DNA of 40,628 nt from NCBI GenBank assembly GCA_947169105.1, contig CAMVOL010000022.1, positions 1 to 40,628 of the forward strand, written 5' to 3'. Below the pieces are notes generated by a model. That model had not been told where the DNA came from and made no database searches. It saw only the letters and a program-made list of their open reading frames with translations. Every line of letters begins with the position of its first letter. Within the stretch, counting starts at the first letter, position 1. This document shows positions 16,965 to 23,734 of the stretch, piece by piece. The position numbers were made by a program, and so were the translations under genes. This stretch comes from an uncultured Bacteroidales bacterium. GTDB lineage: Bacteria > Bacteroidota > Bacteroidia > Bacteroidales > WCHB1-69.

Positions 16965-18182
16965 ATGAATATACTGCTGATTAATCACTACGCCGGTTCG
17001 CCGTCCCTCGGGATGGAATTCCGACCTTACTACATGGCCCGCGAATGGCTGAAGATGGGCCACGCCACCCGCATCGTGGGCGCCTCATTTTCCCATCTAC
17101 GCAAACACCAACCGTCTGTAAAACAAGAAACTATCGACGGCATCAGCTACTCTTGGATCAAAACCAACGGTTACCACGGCAACGGGCTCGGACGCATCCG
17201 TTCGATGTTCGCCTTTATCGGCAAACTGCTGCTCCGCTACAAGCGGCTGCTCCGCGATTTCGTACCCGACGTGGTGATTGCGTCATCCACCTATCCCTTA
17301 GATAATTACGTCGCCTACCGAATTGCCCGCCACTATGGGGCGAAGATGATTTACGAGATTCACGACCTCTGGCCGCTGTCGCCGATGGAACTCGGCGGCT
17401 ACAGCGCCAACCATCCGTTCATCCGTGTGATGCAGCGGGCGGAGGACTTCGCCTACCGCCACTGCGATGCCGTGGTTTCGATGCTCCCGAAAGCCGCCGG
17501 CCACTGCACCGAACACGGCCTTCCCGCCGACAAGTTCTTCTATGTGCCCAACGGCATCGTGGAGGAGGACTGGGCGAACCCCGAGCCGCTTCCTGACGAG
17601 CACCGCCGGCTCATCGAAAAGCTGCGGGGCGAGGGACGCTTCCTCATCGGGTTCGCCGGCGCCCACGGCATCGCCAATTCGTTACAAGCCGCCATCACCG
17701 CTGCTTATACACTCAAAGACAAAAAGATAGACCTCATCCTCGTGGGCACAGGACAGGAAAAAGAGAACCTAATCCGTTTCACACAGGAAAACAAAATCCC
17801 CAATGTCCATTTCCTGCCGCCCGTCAGCAAGTTCGCCATCCCCAATTTCCTGAAAGAGATGGATGCGCTTTATGTCGGCTTGCAAAAGCAATCCCTTTTC
17901 CGCTTCGGCATCAGCCCGAACAAACTTTTTGACTACATGATGGCGGAAAAACCTGTCATTCAAGCGATTGATGCAGGCAACAACTTGGTGCGTGAAGCCG
18001 ACTGCGGGTTGGATGTGGAGCCGGACAATGTGGAGGAGATTGCCGCTGCAATGGAAAAATTGAGCCGGCTGCCTGCTGAAGAACTTCGAAGAATGGGGAT
18101 GAACGGCAAACGTTTCGTGCTGGAGAACCACACCTATTCGGTTTTGGGCAGACGTTTTATAGAATGTATTGAGAAATTATAA
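16965..18182 (+). CDS. Glycosyltransferase family 4 (WbuB-like)
   Basis: 405 residues. The N-terminus (NILLINHYAGSPSLGMEFRPYYMAREWLKMGH) is typical of WbuB-like transferases, known to act on amino sugars such as FucNAc. Other landmarks are YEIHDLWPLSPMELGGY, the FLIGFAGAHGIANSLQAAI start of the second domain, LILVGTGQEKENL and FGISPNKLFDYMMAEKPVI in the donor pocket. Cytoplasmic, acting on the lipid-linked repeat. The following epimerase gene makes ManNAc donor available, so an N-acetylhexosamine donor is plausible but unproven. Confidence 0.88.
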   Translation: MNILLINHYAGSPSLGMEFRPYYMAREWLKMGHATRIVGASFSHLRKHQPSVKQETIDGISYSWIKTNGYHGNGLGRIRSMFAFIGKLLLRYKRLLRDFVPDVVIASSTYPLDNYVAYRIARHYGAKMIYEIHDLWPLSPMELGGYSANHPFIRVMQRAEDFAYRHCDAVVSMLPKAAGHCTEHGLPADKFFYVPNGIVEEDWANPEPLPDEHRRLIEKLRGEGRFLIGFAGAHGIANSLQAAITAAYTLKDKKIDLILVGTGQEKENLIRFTQENKIPNVHFLPPVSKFAIPNFLKEMDALYVGLQKQSLFRFGISPNKLFDYMMAEKPVIQAIDAGNNLVREADCGLDVEPDNVEEIAAAMEKLSRLPAEELRRMGMNGKRFVLENHTYSVLGRRFIECIEKL

Positions 18183-18192
18183 CTATTTTAAG

Positions 18193-19260
18193 ATGAAGTG
18201 TTTGACAATAATCGGAGCTCGTCCGCAATTTGTGAAGGCCGCCGTGGTGAGCCGCGCCTTCGCCAAGGCTGGCAATATAGAGGAGGTGATTGTCCACACG
18301 GGACAGCACTTTGATGACAATATGTCGGAGGTGTTCTTTCAGGAGATGTCCATCCCGAAACCCAAGTACAACCTGGGCATCAGCGGATTGACGCACGGCG
18401 CGATGACGGGCCGGATGATGGAGCAGATTGAGGCGGTGATGCTTACGGAACGCCCCGACTGGGTGCTGGTATATGGCGACACCGACTCCACCTTGGCGGG
18501 CGCATTGGCGGCCAGCAAGTTGCACCTCCGTCTGGCTCATGTGGAGGCGGGTCTGCGTTCCTTCAATATGCAGATGCCGGAGGAAATCAACCGCATCCTA
18601 ACCGACCGTGTCAGCGACCTTCTGTTCTGCCCCACGCAGACCGCCATCGACAACCTGCGGCGGGAGGGCTACGACCATATCGGCGCCGAAATCGTGCGCA
18701 CCGGCGACGTGATGTACGACGCGGCTTTGTTCTATAGCCAATCGGCCCGCCCGCCGCAGACGGAACTGCCGGAGCGGTTCGTCCTCTGCACGCTCCACCG
18801 TGCCGAAAACACCGACACGCCCGAAATCCTCACCGCCCTGGTGCAGGGCTTGGAGGCAGTTTCGGAGAAGCAGCTACCGGTGGTGCTTCCGTTGCATCCG
18901 CGTACCCGCGCCAAATTGGATGCCATGGGGTACGACCGTGCCGCCTCGCCCATCCGCTTCATCGAGCCGGTCGGCTACTTCGAGATGGTGTGGCTGTTGC
19001 AGCACTGCTCGTTGGTGATGACCGACAGCGGCGGCGTGCAGAAGGAGGCCTTCTTTTTCCGCCGTCCCTGCGTGACCCTACGCAACGAAACCGAGTGGGT
19101 GGAGCTGGTGGCGGGCGGCTACAACCGTCTGACCGGCAGCCGTCCCGACGAAATCACCGCAGCGGCGGAAGCGATGCTCGCCGCCTGTCCCGACTACTCC
19201 GTGCCACTCTACGGCGACGGCAAATCGGGCGAGGCCATCGTAAAGAAACTGATGGAATAG
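18193..19260 (+). CDS. wecB: UDP-N-acetylglucosamine 2-epimerase (non-hydrolysing)
   Basis: 355 residues from the ATG at 18193 (MKCLTIIGARPQFVKA); the longer frame adds a non-conserved octapeptide that overlaps the previous gene. It interconverts UDP-GlcNAc and UDP-ManNAc in the cytoplasm. Motifs seen: GARPQFVKA at 7-15, VIVHTGQHFDDNMS, VYGDTDSTLAGALAA, LAHVEAGLRSF, MPEEINRILTDR, LCTLHRAENTD, LVMTDSGGVQKEAFF and RNETEWVELV. All expected active-site elements are present. Last gene of the polysaccharide operon. Its final 47 bp (19214-19260) recur nearly perfectly at 20906-20952, beyond the ATPase gene. Confidence 0.95.
   Translation: MKCLTIIGARPQFVKAAVVSRAFAKAGNIEEVIVHTGQHFDDNMSEVFFQEMSIPKPKYNLGISGLTHGAMTGRMMEQIEAVMLTERPDWVLVYGDTDSTLAGALAASKLHLRLAHVEAGLRSFNMQMPEEINRILTDRVSDLLFCPTQTAIDNLRREGYDHIGAEIVRTGDVMYDAALFYSQSARPPQTELPERFVLCTLHRAENTDTPEILTALVQGLEAVSEKQLPVVLPLHPRTRAKLDAMGYDRAASPIRFIEPVGYFEMVWLLQHCSLVMTDSGGVQKEAFFFRRPCVTLRNETEWVELVAGGYNRLTGSRPDEITAAAEAMLAACPDYSVPLYGDGKSGEAIVKKLME
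19214..19260 (+). repeat. Left copy of a 47-bp direct repeat (3' end of wecB)
   Basis: These are the last 47 bases of wecB including its TAG. The right copy at 20906-20952 differs at one position (GAG here, GAA there, both Glu). The two copies bracket the AAA ATPase gene and its upstream repeats. Sequence similarity ends just after the stop codon on the right side of each copy and just before the GCGACGG on the left. Confidence 0.85.
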
Positions 19261-19353
19261 AGGAAAGAAAAGTTGTAAAATAGGGTTCTATTTGATGGAA
19301 AAGTTGTGAAAAAACATCCTTTTTAATTGTAGAATTTTTCAAATATCTTCACG

Positions 19354-19433
19354 AATTTGTGGATTCGGCAATTTTAAGCGTATAAAAATTTGTGGATTCG
19401 TCGTGTTTTTAGCGATAAAAATTTGTGGATTCG
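19354..19433 (+). repeat. Three tandem 33-bp repeats upstream of the ATPase gene
   Basis: The 14-mer AATTTGTGGATTCG occurs at 19354-19367, 19387-19400 and 19420-19433, with an exact 33-bp period (about three helical turns). The spacers are also alike (TTTTAAGCG-TATA and TTTTTAGCGATAA). The third copy supplies the -33 TTTG of the promoter at 19422-19452. This looks like a repeated regulator-binding or promoter-duplication region specific to this cassette. The preceding 19261-19353 is A/T-rich with two copies of AAAAGTTGT and a weak AAATAG/CTATTT hairpin. Confidence 0.8.
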
Positions 19434-19452
19434 GGAAAACTTTGTACTTTTG
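19422..19452 (+). promoter_or_regulatory. Bacteroidota-type promoter of the AAA ATPase gene
   Basis: A TTTG -33 box (19422-19425), a 19-bp spacer and a TACTTTTG -7 box (19445-19452) fit the Bacteroides housekeeping promoter consensus (TTTG, 19-21 bp, TAnnTTTG) exactly. The ATG at 19479 follows 26 bp later. It is the best-formed promoter in the window. Confidence 0.75.
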
Positions 19453-19478
19453 CACCGACTTTGAAATAATTCAACAAT

Positions 19479-20810
19479 ATGATTTTCAGAAGAAAGCTAT
19501 ACAAGAGAATGCTTGAATGGAAAGAAAAATGGGGCGGCGCATACGCGCTGCTGATAAAAGGCGCACGGCGTGTGGGGAAATCCACCCTCGTGGAAGAATT
19601 CGCCAAGAAGGAGTATCGCAGCTACATCCTCATAGACTTTTCAAAAGCATCAAAACAGGTGGATGAAGTGTTTGACGACTACATGAATCTTGACTATTTC
19701 TTTCTTCAACTACAAACCATTTTCAATGTTACATTATATAAACGGGAATCGGTTATCATATTCGATGAGGTTCAGTTCAAGCCCCGTGCAAGACAAGCCA
19801 TCAAGCATTTGGTCAAAGACGGTCGGTACGACTACATTGAAACGGGGTCTCTTATTTCAATAAGAAAAAATGTGGAAAACATCCTGATTCCAAGCGAGGA
19901 GATGCATCTGACCTTATATCCTATGGACTGTGAAGAATTTTATTGGGCGACAGGGAATGAAGTCACACCTAATCAGATCAGGCAAGTCTATGGTATGAAA
20001 CAGGCGATGGGAAATGCCGTGCATCACAGATGGATGCGAGATTTGCGGCTATATATGCTCGTCGGGGGTATGCCGCAATCGGTAAACGCCTATTTATCAA
20101 CAAATAATCTTCAGGAGGTAGATCGCGTAAAACGGCAAATCATAGAACTGTACGACACCGATTTCAATAAAATTGACCCGTCGGGCAGAGCATCAAAGAT
20201 GTTCAAACACATACCGGCCCAACTTTCGAGCAATGCTTCCCGATATATGATTGAAACAGCTTTGGGGGAGAAAAAGCCCGAAAATATTGATACCGTCGTG
20301 TATGAAATGGGAGAAAGTATGGTGGTCAACTTGTCCCAGCACGCCAATGACCCCAATGTCGGTCTCGGTCTCAATGGCAGTCTCCACACTTACAAAATGT
20401 ATCTGGCTGATACTGGTCTGTTTGTAACGCTGGCATTCTGGGACAAAGATTTCACAGAGAACATCCTTTACCAAAAATTATTGAGCAACAAGCTGGATGC
20501 CAACCTTGGATATGTATATGAGAATCTTGCCGCACAGATGCTTCGTACAGCAGGCAACGGATTGTTTTACTATACATTCCCCACAGGTAATGGAAATAAG
20601 AACTACGAAATAGATTTCCTTTTGTCAAGGGGGAACAAAATCGTGCCCATCGAGGTGAAATCGTCGGGGTACCGCACCCACAAATCATTAGATGAATTTT
20701 GTAAGAAGTTCTCCTCTCGCATCGGAGAGAGAATCCTACTCTATACGAAAGATTATGCTAAAGACGGACAAACCACCTGTTTGCCAATGTATTATACAGG
20801 ATTGTTATAA
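19479..20810 (+). CDS. AAA+ ATPase with C-terminal DUF4143/nuclease-like domain
   Basis: 443 residues. Walker A LLIKGARRVGKST (residues 25-36), Walker B SVIIFDEVQF (about 91-100) and a sensor-like YIETGSLIS are intact. The C-terminal third has YEIDFLLSRGNKIVPIEVKSSG (about 375-397), a D-x(n)-ExK pattern of the PD-(D/E)XK fold that accompanies DUF4143 in this family. Such ATPases are numerous in Bacteroidota genomes; their biological role is not established. The gene stands alone with its own strong promoter and a three-fold upstream repeat, and is bracketed by the 47-bp wecB-end repeat. Lower GC than wecB and the flanking genes suggests separate acquisition. There is no recombinase gene in the cassette. 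Confidence 0.85.
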   Translation: MIFRRKLYKRMLEWKEKWGGAYALLIKGARRVGKSTLVEEFAKKEYRSYILIDFSKASKQVDEVFDDYMNLDYFFLQLQTIFNVTLYKRESVIIFDEVQFKPRARQAIKHLVKDGRYDYIETGSLISIRKNVENILIPSEEMHLTLYPMDCEEFYWATGNEVTPNQIRQVYGMKQAMGNAVHHRWMRDLRLYMLVGGMPQSVNAYLSTNNLQEVDRVKRQIIELYDTDFNKIDPSGRASKMFKHIPAQLSSNASRYMIETALGEKKPENIDTVVYEMGESMVVNLSQHANDPNVGLGLNGSLHTYKMYLADTGLFVTLAFWDKDFTENILYQKLLSNKLDANLGYVYENLAAQMLRTAGNGLFYYTFPTGNGNKNYEIDFLLSRGNKIVPIEVKSSGYRTHKSLDEFCKKFSSRIGERILLYTKDYAKDGQTTCLPMYYTGLL

Positions 20811-20905
20811 GACTTTTCACCCACATTGCACACCGTCAAAAAAGGAAAAAGATGTGGGGGCAATGACTGTCTGCGAGGACGCAGACACATCCATGATTGA
20901 GGGCT
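20811..20905 (+). other. Structured tail of the ATPase cassette
   Basis: Two inverted repeats follow the ATPase stop: CCCACAT (20820-20826) with ATGTGGG (20852-20858), and a perfect 8-bp stem TGTCTGCG/CGCAGACA with an AGGA loop (20868-20887). Neither is followed by a T-tract, so a simple intrinsic terminator is not evident. An open frame through this segment into the duplicated wecB end has no independent coding support. Confidence 0.5.
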
Positions 20906-20952
20906 GCGACGGCAAATCGGGCGAAGCCATCGTAAAGAAACTGATGGAATAG
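20906..20952 (+). repeat. Right copy of the 47-bp direct repeat (wecB 3' end remnant)
   Basis: Encodes the last 15 residues of the epimerase (DGKSGEAIVKKLME plus stop) without the rest of the gene. It ends 10 bp before the convergent deacetylase-like gene's stop at 20962. In an ancestral arrangement wecB may have ended here and faced that gene directly. Confidence 0.8.
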
Positions 20953-20961
20953 CAGAAAACC

Positions 20962-22257
20962 TTACAATTCGCAGAACACCTCCTCGTACCACGGAGCAAA
21001 CTCACGCCATACGAATGTGTTGTGCCACAATAAGATAAAATCACCCTCCACCGCCTCACAGGTGGCCTGCAACTGACGGATTTTCTGCAATGCCGGCGCA
21101 GGCGTAAGATTCTGGTATTGGTAGAAAGTGCCGTCCATCGCGATGAGCGGGTGCTCCATCACTTTCATGGGGATGTCGTTGGCGAGGTCGTAAAGCGGGA
21201 ACGGGTGGCAGGTGCCGCAGCGGAAGCCCTCCCTTTCGGCATAACCGAGCGTGTAGTCATCCGTGAGGCCGACATTCTGCCAAAGTGTCGGGGTCGTCTT
21301 CACATCAAACCGCAGGAAGTGCTGCCTCCCTTGCGTGATGGGATGTTCCGTAACGTTCTCCAAATAAATCTTTTCCTTCGTAAAACAGCTGGAATTTCCG
21401 ATGCTGGGGTAGCTGCCGTGAAGGCCGACTTCGCCGCCGCCACTTTCAACGGTGCGGATGAGGTGCGCCGCCTGCGTGCCAAAGATGTCGTAAGTGGCGT
21501 CCTCGTCGCCCGCACGCAGCGACTTCAGGAAAAACAGCGACCTGCGTTTGGCCGCACGATCCCTCTCCAACAGCATCTCCGCCGACAGGATGTACGGGTC
21601 TTTCAGCTCGTCGCGACGGCAGGCACGATACTGCGATACGGAAATACGGAACTGCCGCCAACTCCGGTACTTGAGCAGGTCGGCCGCCAGTGTGTGCAGA
21701 TTGGTGTAAGCATTCCCGAACCGGCTGACAAGGTCGATGTCGTGCGTGCTGATAAACTCCGATTTTCTTGGAACTATCTGTAAATCAGGAAATTCTTTTT
21801 TTACAATAGAACGGAGAAGCAACGCGTATTCATCCACAATGGGGAGGTCTATGATGTCGTATTTGTCGGCAAGGCTGTTTTTGAACAGAAACCGCCCGTG
21901 CGTGTCGCGCACACTCGGAAGCGTCTCCTCGTACCGCGACAGCATGACAAAGGAGAGAGTCAGCAAGTCGAAATGGAGCGTAATATTCTTGTTATCAATA
22001 GAATACAATTCTTTTTTACCAGAAATCCGAAAAGCGGGAACGGAATGGCCCGTGGGCGATTCCAGTATTTCTGCCGGCAATGTCCCTTCCATCATTTTCA
22101 GGAAAGACTCCTTGGACATCAGCGGGAAGCCGACGGTGATGTCGCTAACCTGCGCCCGTACATCGTCATTGCTGATCATCACGGAGGTGCGGATGTTCGG
22201 GAAAGCCACCTTCAGGAAGTGCCGAAGGGTATAATCAATGGCGTTTCGGGTGGGCAT
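20962..22257 (-). CDS. Polysaccharide deacetylase-family protein (Bacteroidota type)
   Basis: 431 residues, no signal peptide. The N-terminal half is a beta-rich domain (about 1-160) of the type preceding deacetylase domains in Bacteroidota polysaccharide loci. The C-terminal half carries the NodB-like features: EFISTHDIDLVSRFGN (metal-site Asp-x-Asp, THDID), GGEVGLHGSYPS (the His of motif 2), FRFDVKTTP and FRCGTCHPFPLYDLAN. The usual TFDDGP form is replaced by THDID, common in this subfamily. A role in removing N-acetyl groups from a cell-envelope glycan is likely, fitting the neighbouring operon. It is 6 bp downstream of murA on the same strand, so co-transcribed with it. Confidence 0.8.
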   Translation of the reverse strand: MPTRNAIDYTLRHFLKVAFPNIRTSVMISNDDVRAQVSDITVGFPLMSKESFLKMMEGTLPAEILESPTGHSVPAFRISGKKELYSIDNKNITLHFDLLTLSFVMLSRYEETLPSVRDTHGRFLFKNSLADKYDIIDLPIVDEYALLLRSIVKKEFPDLQIVPRKSEFISTHDIDLVSRFGNAYTNLHTLAADLLKYRSWRQFRISVSQYRACRRDELKDPYILSAEMLLERDRAAKRRSLFFLKSLRAGDEDATYDIFGTQAAHLIRTVESGGGEVGLHGSYPSIGNSSCFTKEKIYLENVTEHPITQGRQHFLRFDVKTTPTLWQNVGLTDDYTLGYAEREGFRCGTCHPFPLYDLANDIPMKVMEHPLIAMDGTFYQYQNLTPAPALQKIRQLQATCEAVEGDFILLWHNTFVWREFAPWYEEVFCEL

Positions 22258-22263
22258 GACGGC

Positions 22264-23571
22264 TTAGTCTTCTCTTACAATGACAGCTCCTAACGAGTTG
22301 AGACGCTGTACGATATCCTGATAGCCACGGTCAATCTGCTCGCAGTTGTTGATACGGCTGTAGCCGTCGGCGGAGAGGGCGGCGATGAGCAGTGCCACAC
22401 CAGCACGGATATCGGGCGACTGCATCGTTGTGCCGCGCAATTTGTACCGGTGGTTCAAGCCGATGACGGTGGCGCGGTGCGGGTCACACAGGATGATCTG
22501 TGCCCCCATCGTTTTGAGGGTATCGACGAAGAAGAGGCGGCTCTCGAACATCTTCTGATGGATGAGCACGCTGCCCTTGGCTTGGATGGCGGTGACGAGG
22601 GCGATACTGATGAGGTCGGGGGTGAAGCCAGGCCACGGCGCGTCGCTGATGGTGAGGATGGAGCCGTCCATGTTGGTCTCCACCTCGTATTGCTTCTGTT
22701 CGGGGATGCGGATGTCGTCCCCGTTGATTTCTAACTTGACACCCAATTTTGTGAAAACGGAGGGGATGATGCCGAGTTGCGGCACGCCACACCCCTTGAT
22801 GGTGATGTCGGACTGTGTGGCGGCGGCCATGCCGATGAAGCTGCCCACCTCAATCATATCGGGAAGGATGGTGTGCTCGCAACCGTGCAGTTCCTCCACA
22901 CCCTTGATGGTGAGTAGGTTGGAACCGATACCGCTGATTTTTGCTCCCATCTTGTTGAGCATGGTGCAGAGCTGGTAGATGTACGGTTCGCAGGCGGCAT
23001 TGAAGATGGTGGTGGTGCCCGAAGCGAGCACCGCAGCCATCAGCACATTGGCGGTACCTGTCACGGAGGCCTCGCTCAGCAGGATGTACTGACCGGTGAG
23101 CTGGTCGGCGCTGAGTTCGTATAAGGTGGTTTTGGGGTTGTAGCGGCATTTCGCCCCGAGTGCCTCGAAGCCTTCGAAATGGGCGGTCAGCGGGCGCAGT
23201 CCGATCTTGTCACCGCCCGGCTTGGCGGCGTAAGCCTTGTGGAAACGGCCCAACAGCGGCCCCAGCACCATAATAGAGGCACGGATGGCCCCCGACACCT
23301 TCACAAATTCCTCCGACTGAAGGTAGTTGTAGTTCACGCTTTCGGCGCGGAATTCGTAAGTGTGCCTGTCAATCGGGCTGACAGCCACGCCCAATTCCAT
23401 CAGTATTTCAATGAGTTTCTTGACATCGCGGATGTCAGGCACGTTGTTGATACGCACCGTTTTATTGGTGAGAAGGACGGCGCAAAGCACCTGCAAAGCT
23501 TCGTTTTTCGCACCCTGCGGAACAATCGTGCCTTCCAAACGGGTTCCGCCCTGAATGATGAATGAGCTCAT
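22264..23571 (-). CDS. murA: UDP-N-acetylglucosamine 1-carboxyvinyltransferase (Asp-type MurA)
   Basis: 435 residues from the ATG at 23571 (MSSFIIQGGTRLEG); the nine extra residues of the longer frame are not conserved. First committed step of peptidoglycan synthesis: transfer of enolpyruvate from PEP to UDP-GlcNAc in the cytoplasm. Landmarks: VPQGAKNEALQVL (substrate Lys-Asn), VSGAIRASIMVLGPLLGRF, the active-site loop KPGGDKIGLRP and PDMIEVGSFIGMAA. The loop residue that is Cys115 in E. coli is Asp121 here. A promoter-like TATGTTTGC lies 24 bp upstream. The gene is divergent from glgB. Confidence 0.96.
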   Translation of the reverse strand: MSSFIIQGGTRLEGTIVPQGAKNEALQVLCAVLLTNKTVRINNVPDIRDVKKLIEILMELGVAVSPIDRHTYEFRAESVNYNYLQSEEFVKVSGAIRASIMVLGPLLGRFHKAYAAKPGGDKIGLRPLTAHFEGFEALGAKCRYNPKTTLYELSADQLTGQYILLSEASVTGTANVLMAAVLASGTTTIFNAACEPYIYQLCTMLNKMGAKISGIGSNLLTIKGVEELHGCEHTILPDMIEVGSFIGMAAATQSDITIKGCGVPQLGIIPSVFTKLGVKLEINGDDIRIPEQKQYEVETNMDGSILTISDAPWPGFTPDLISIALVTAIQAKGSVLIHQKMFESRLFFVDTLKTMGAQIILCDPHRATVIGLNHRYKLRGTTMQSPDIRAGVALLIAALSADGYSRINNCEQIDRGYQDIVQRLNSLGAVIVRED

Positions 23572-23594
23572 AATGTATTGATTTTCAAATTGGC

Positions 23595-23620
23595 GCAAAC
23601 ATACATTAATATATTTAATG
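23595..23620 (-). promoter_or_regulatory. murA promoter -7 element with an adjoining inverted repeat
   Basis: The minus strand reads TATGTTTGC at 23603-23595, an exact TAnnTTTG match, with the murA ATG 24 bp on. Next to it, 23604-23620 is the inverted repeat CATTAA-TATAT-TTAATG, lying where the -7/-33 spacer should be. A -33 box is not clear. Confidence 0.45.
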
Positions 23621-23705
23621 CCGCAGAGCCGCCTCCCCGCTTTTTACTAACAGCCCAATGATAATTATTTGCGATATTTTTTTACAAAAATTGCCCGTCC
23701 GTTTG

Positions 23706-23714
23706 TATCTTTGC
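23706..23714 (+). promoter_or_regulatory. glgB promoter -7 element
   Basis: TATCTTTGC matches TAnnTTTG. Transcription would begin near 23719, so the ATG at 23735 has a short leader, while the ATG at 23723 would be almost leaderless. This favours 23735 as the glgB start. Confidence 0.5.
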
Positions 23715-23734
23715 CGCTGTTTATGAAACTGCCG

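Noticed and set aside
19214-19260. Ordinary transposon target-site duplication
   Set aside because: 47 bp is far longer than known target duplications, and the single difference is a synonymous codon change, better explained by an allelic gene end or recombination.
20692-20952. Open frame ending in the epimerase C-terminus
   Set aside because: It begins inside the ATPase gene in another frame and only acquires sense in the last 15 codons, which are the duplicated wecB end. Treated as a repeat, not a gene.
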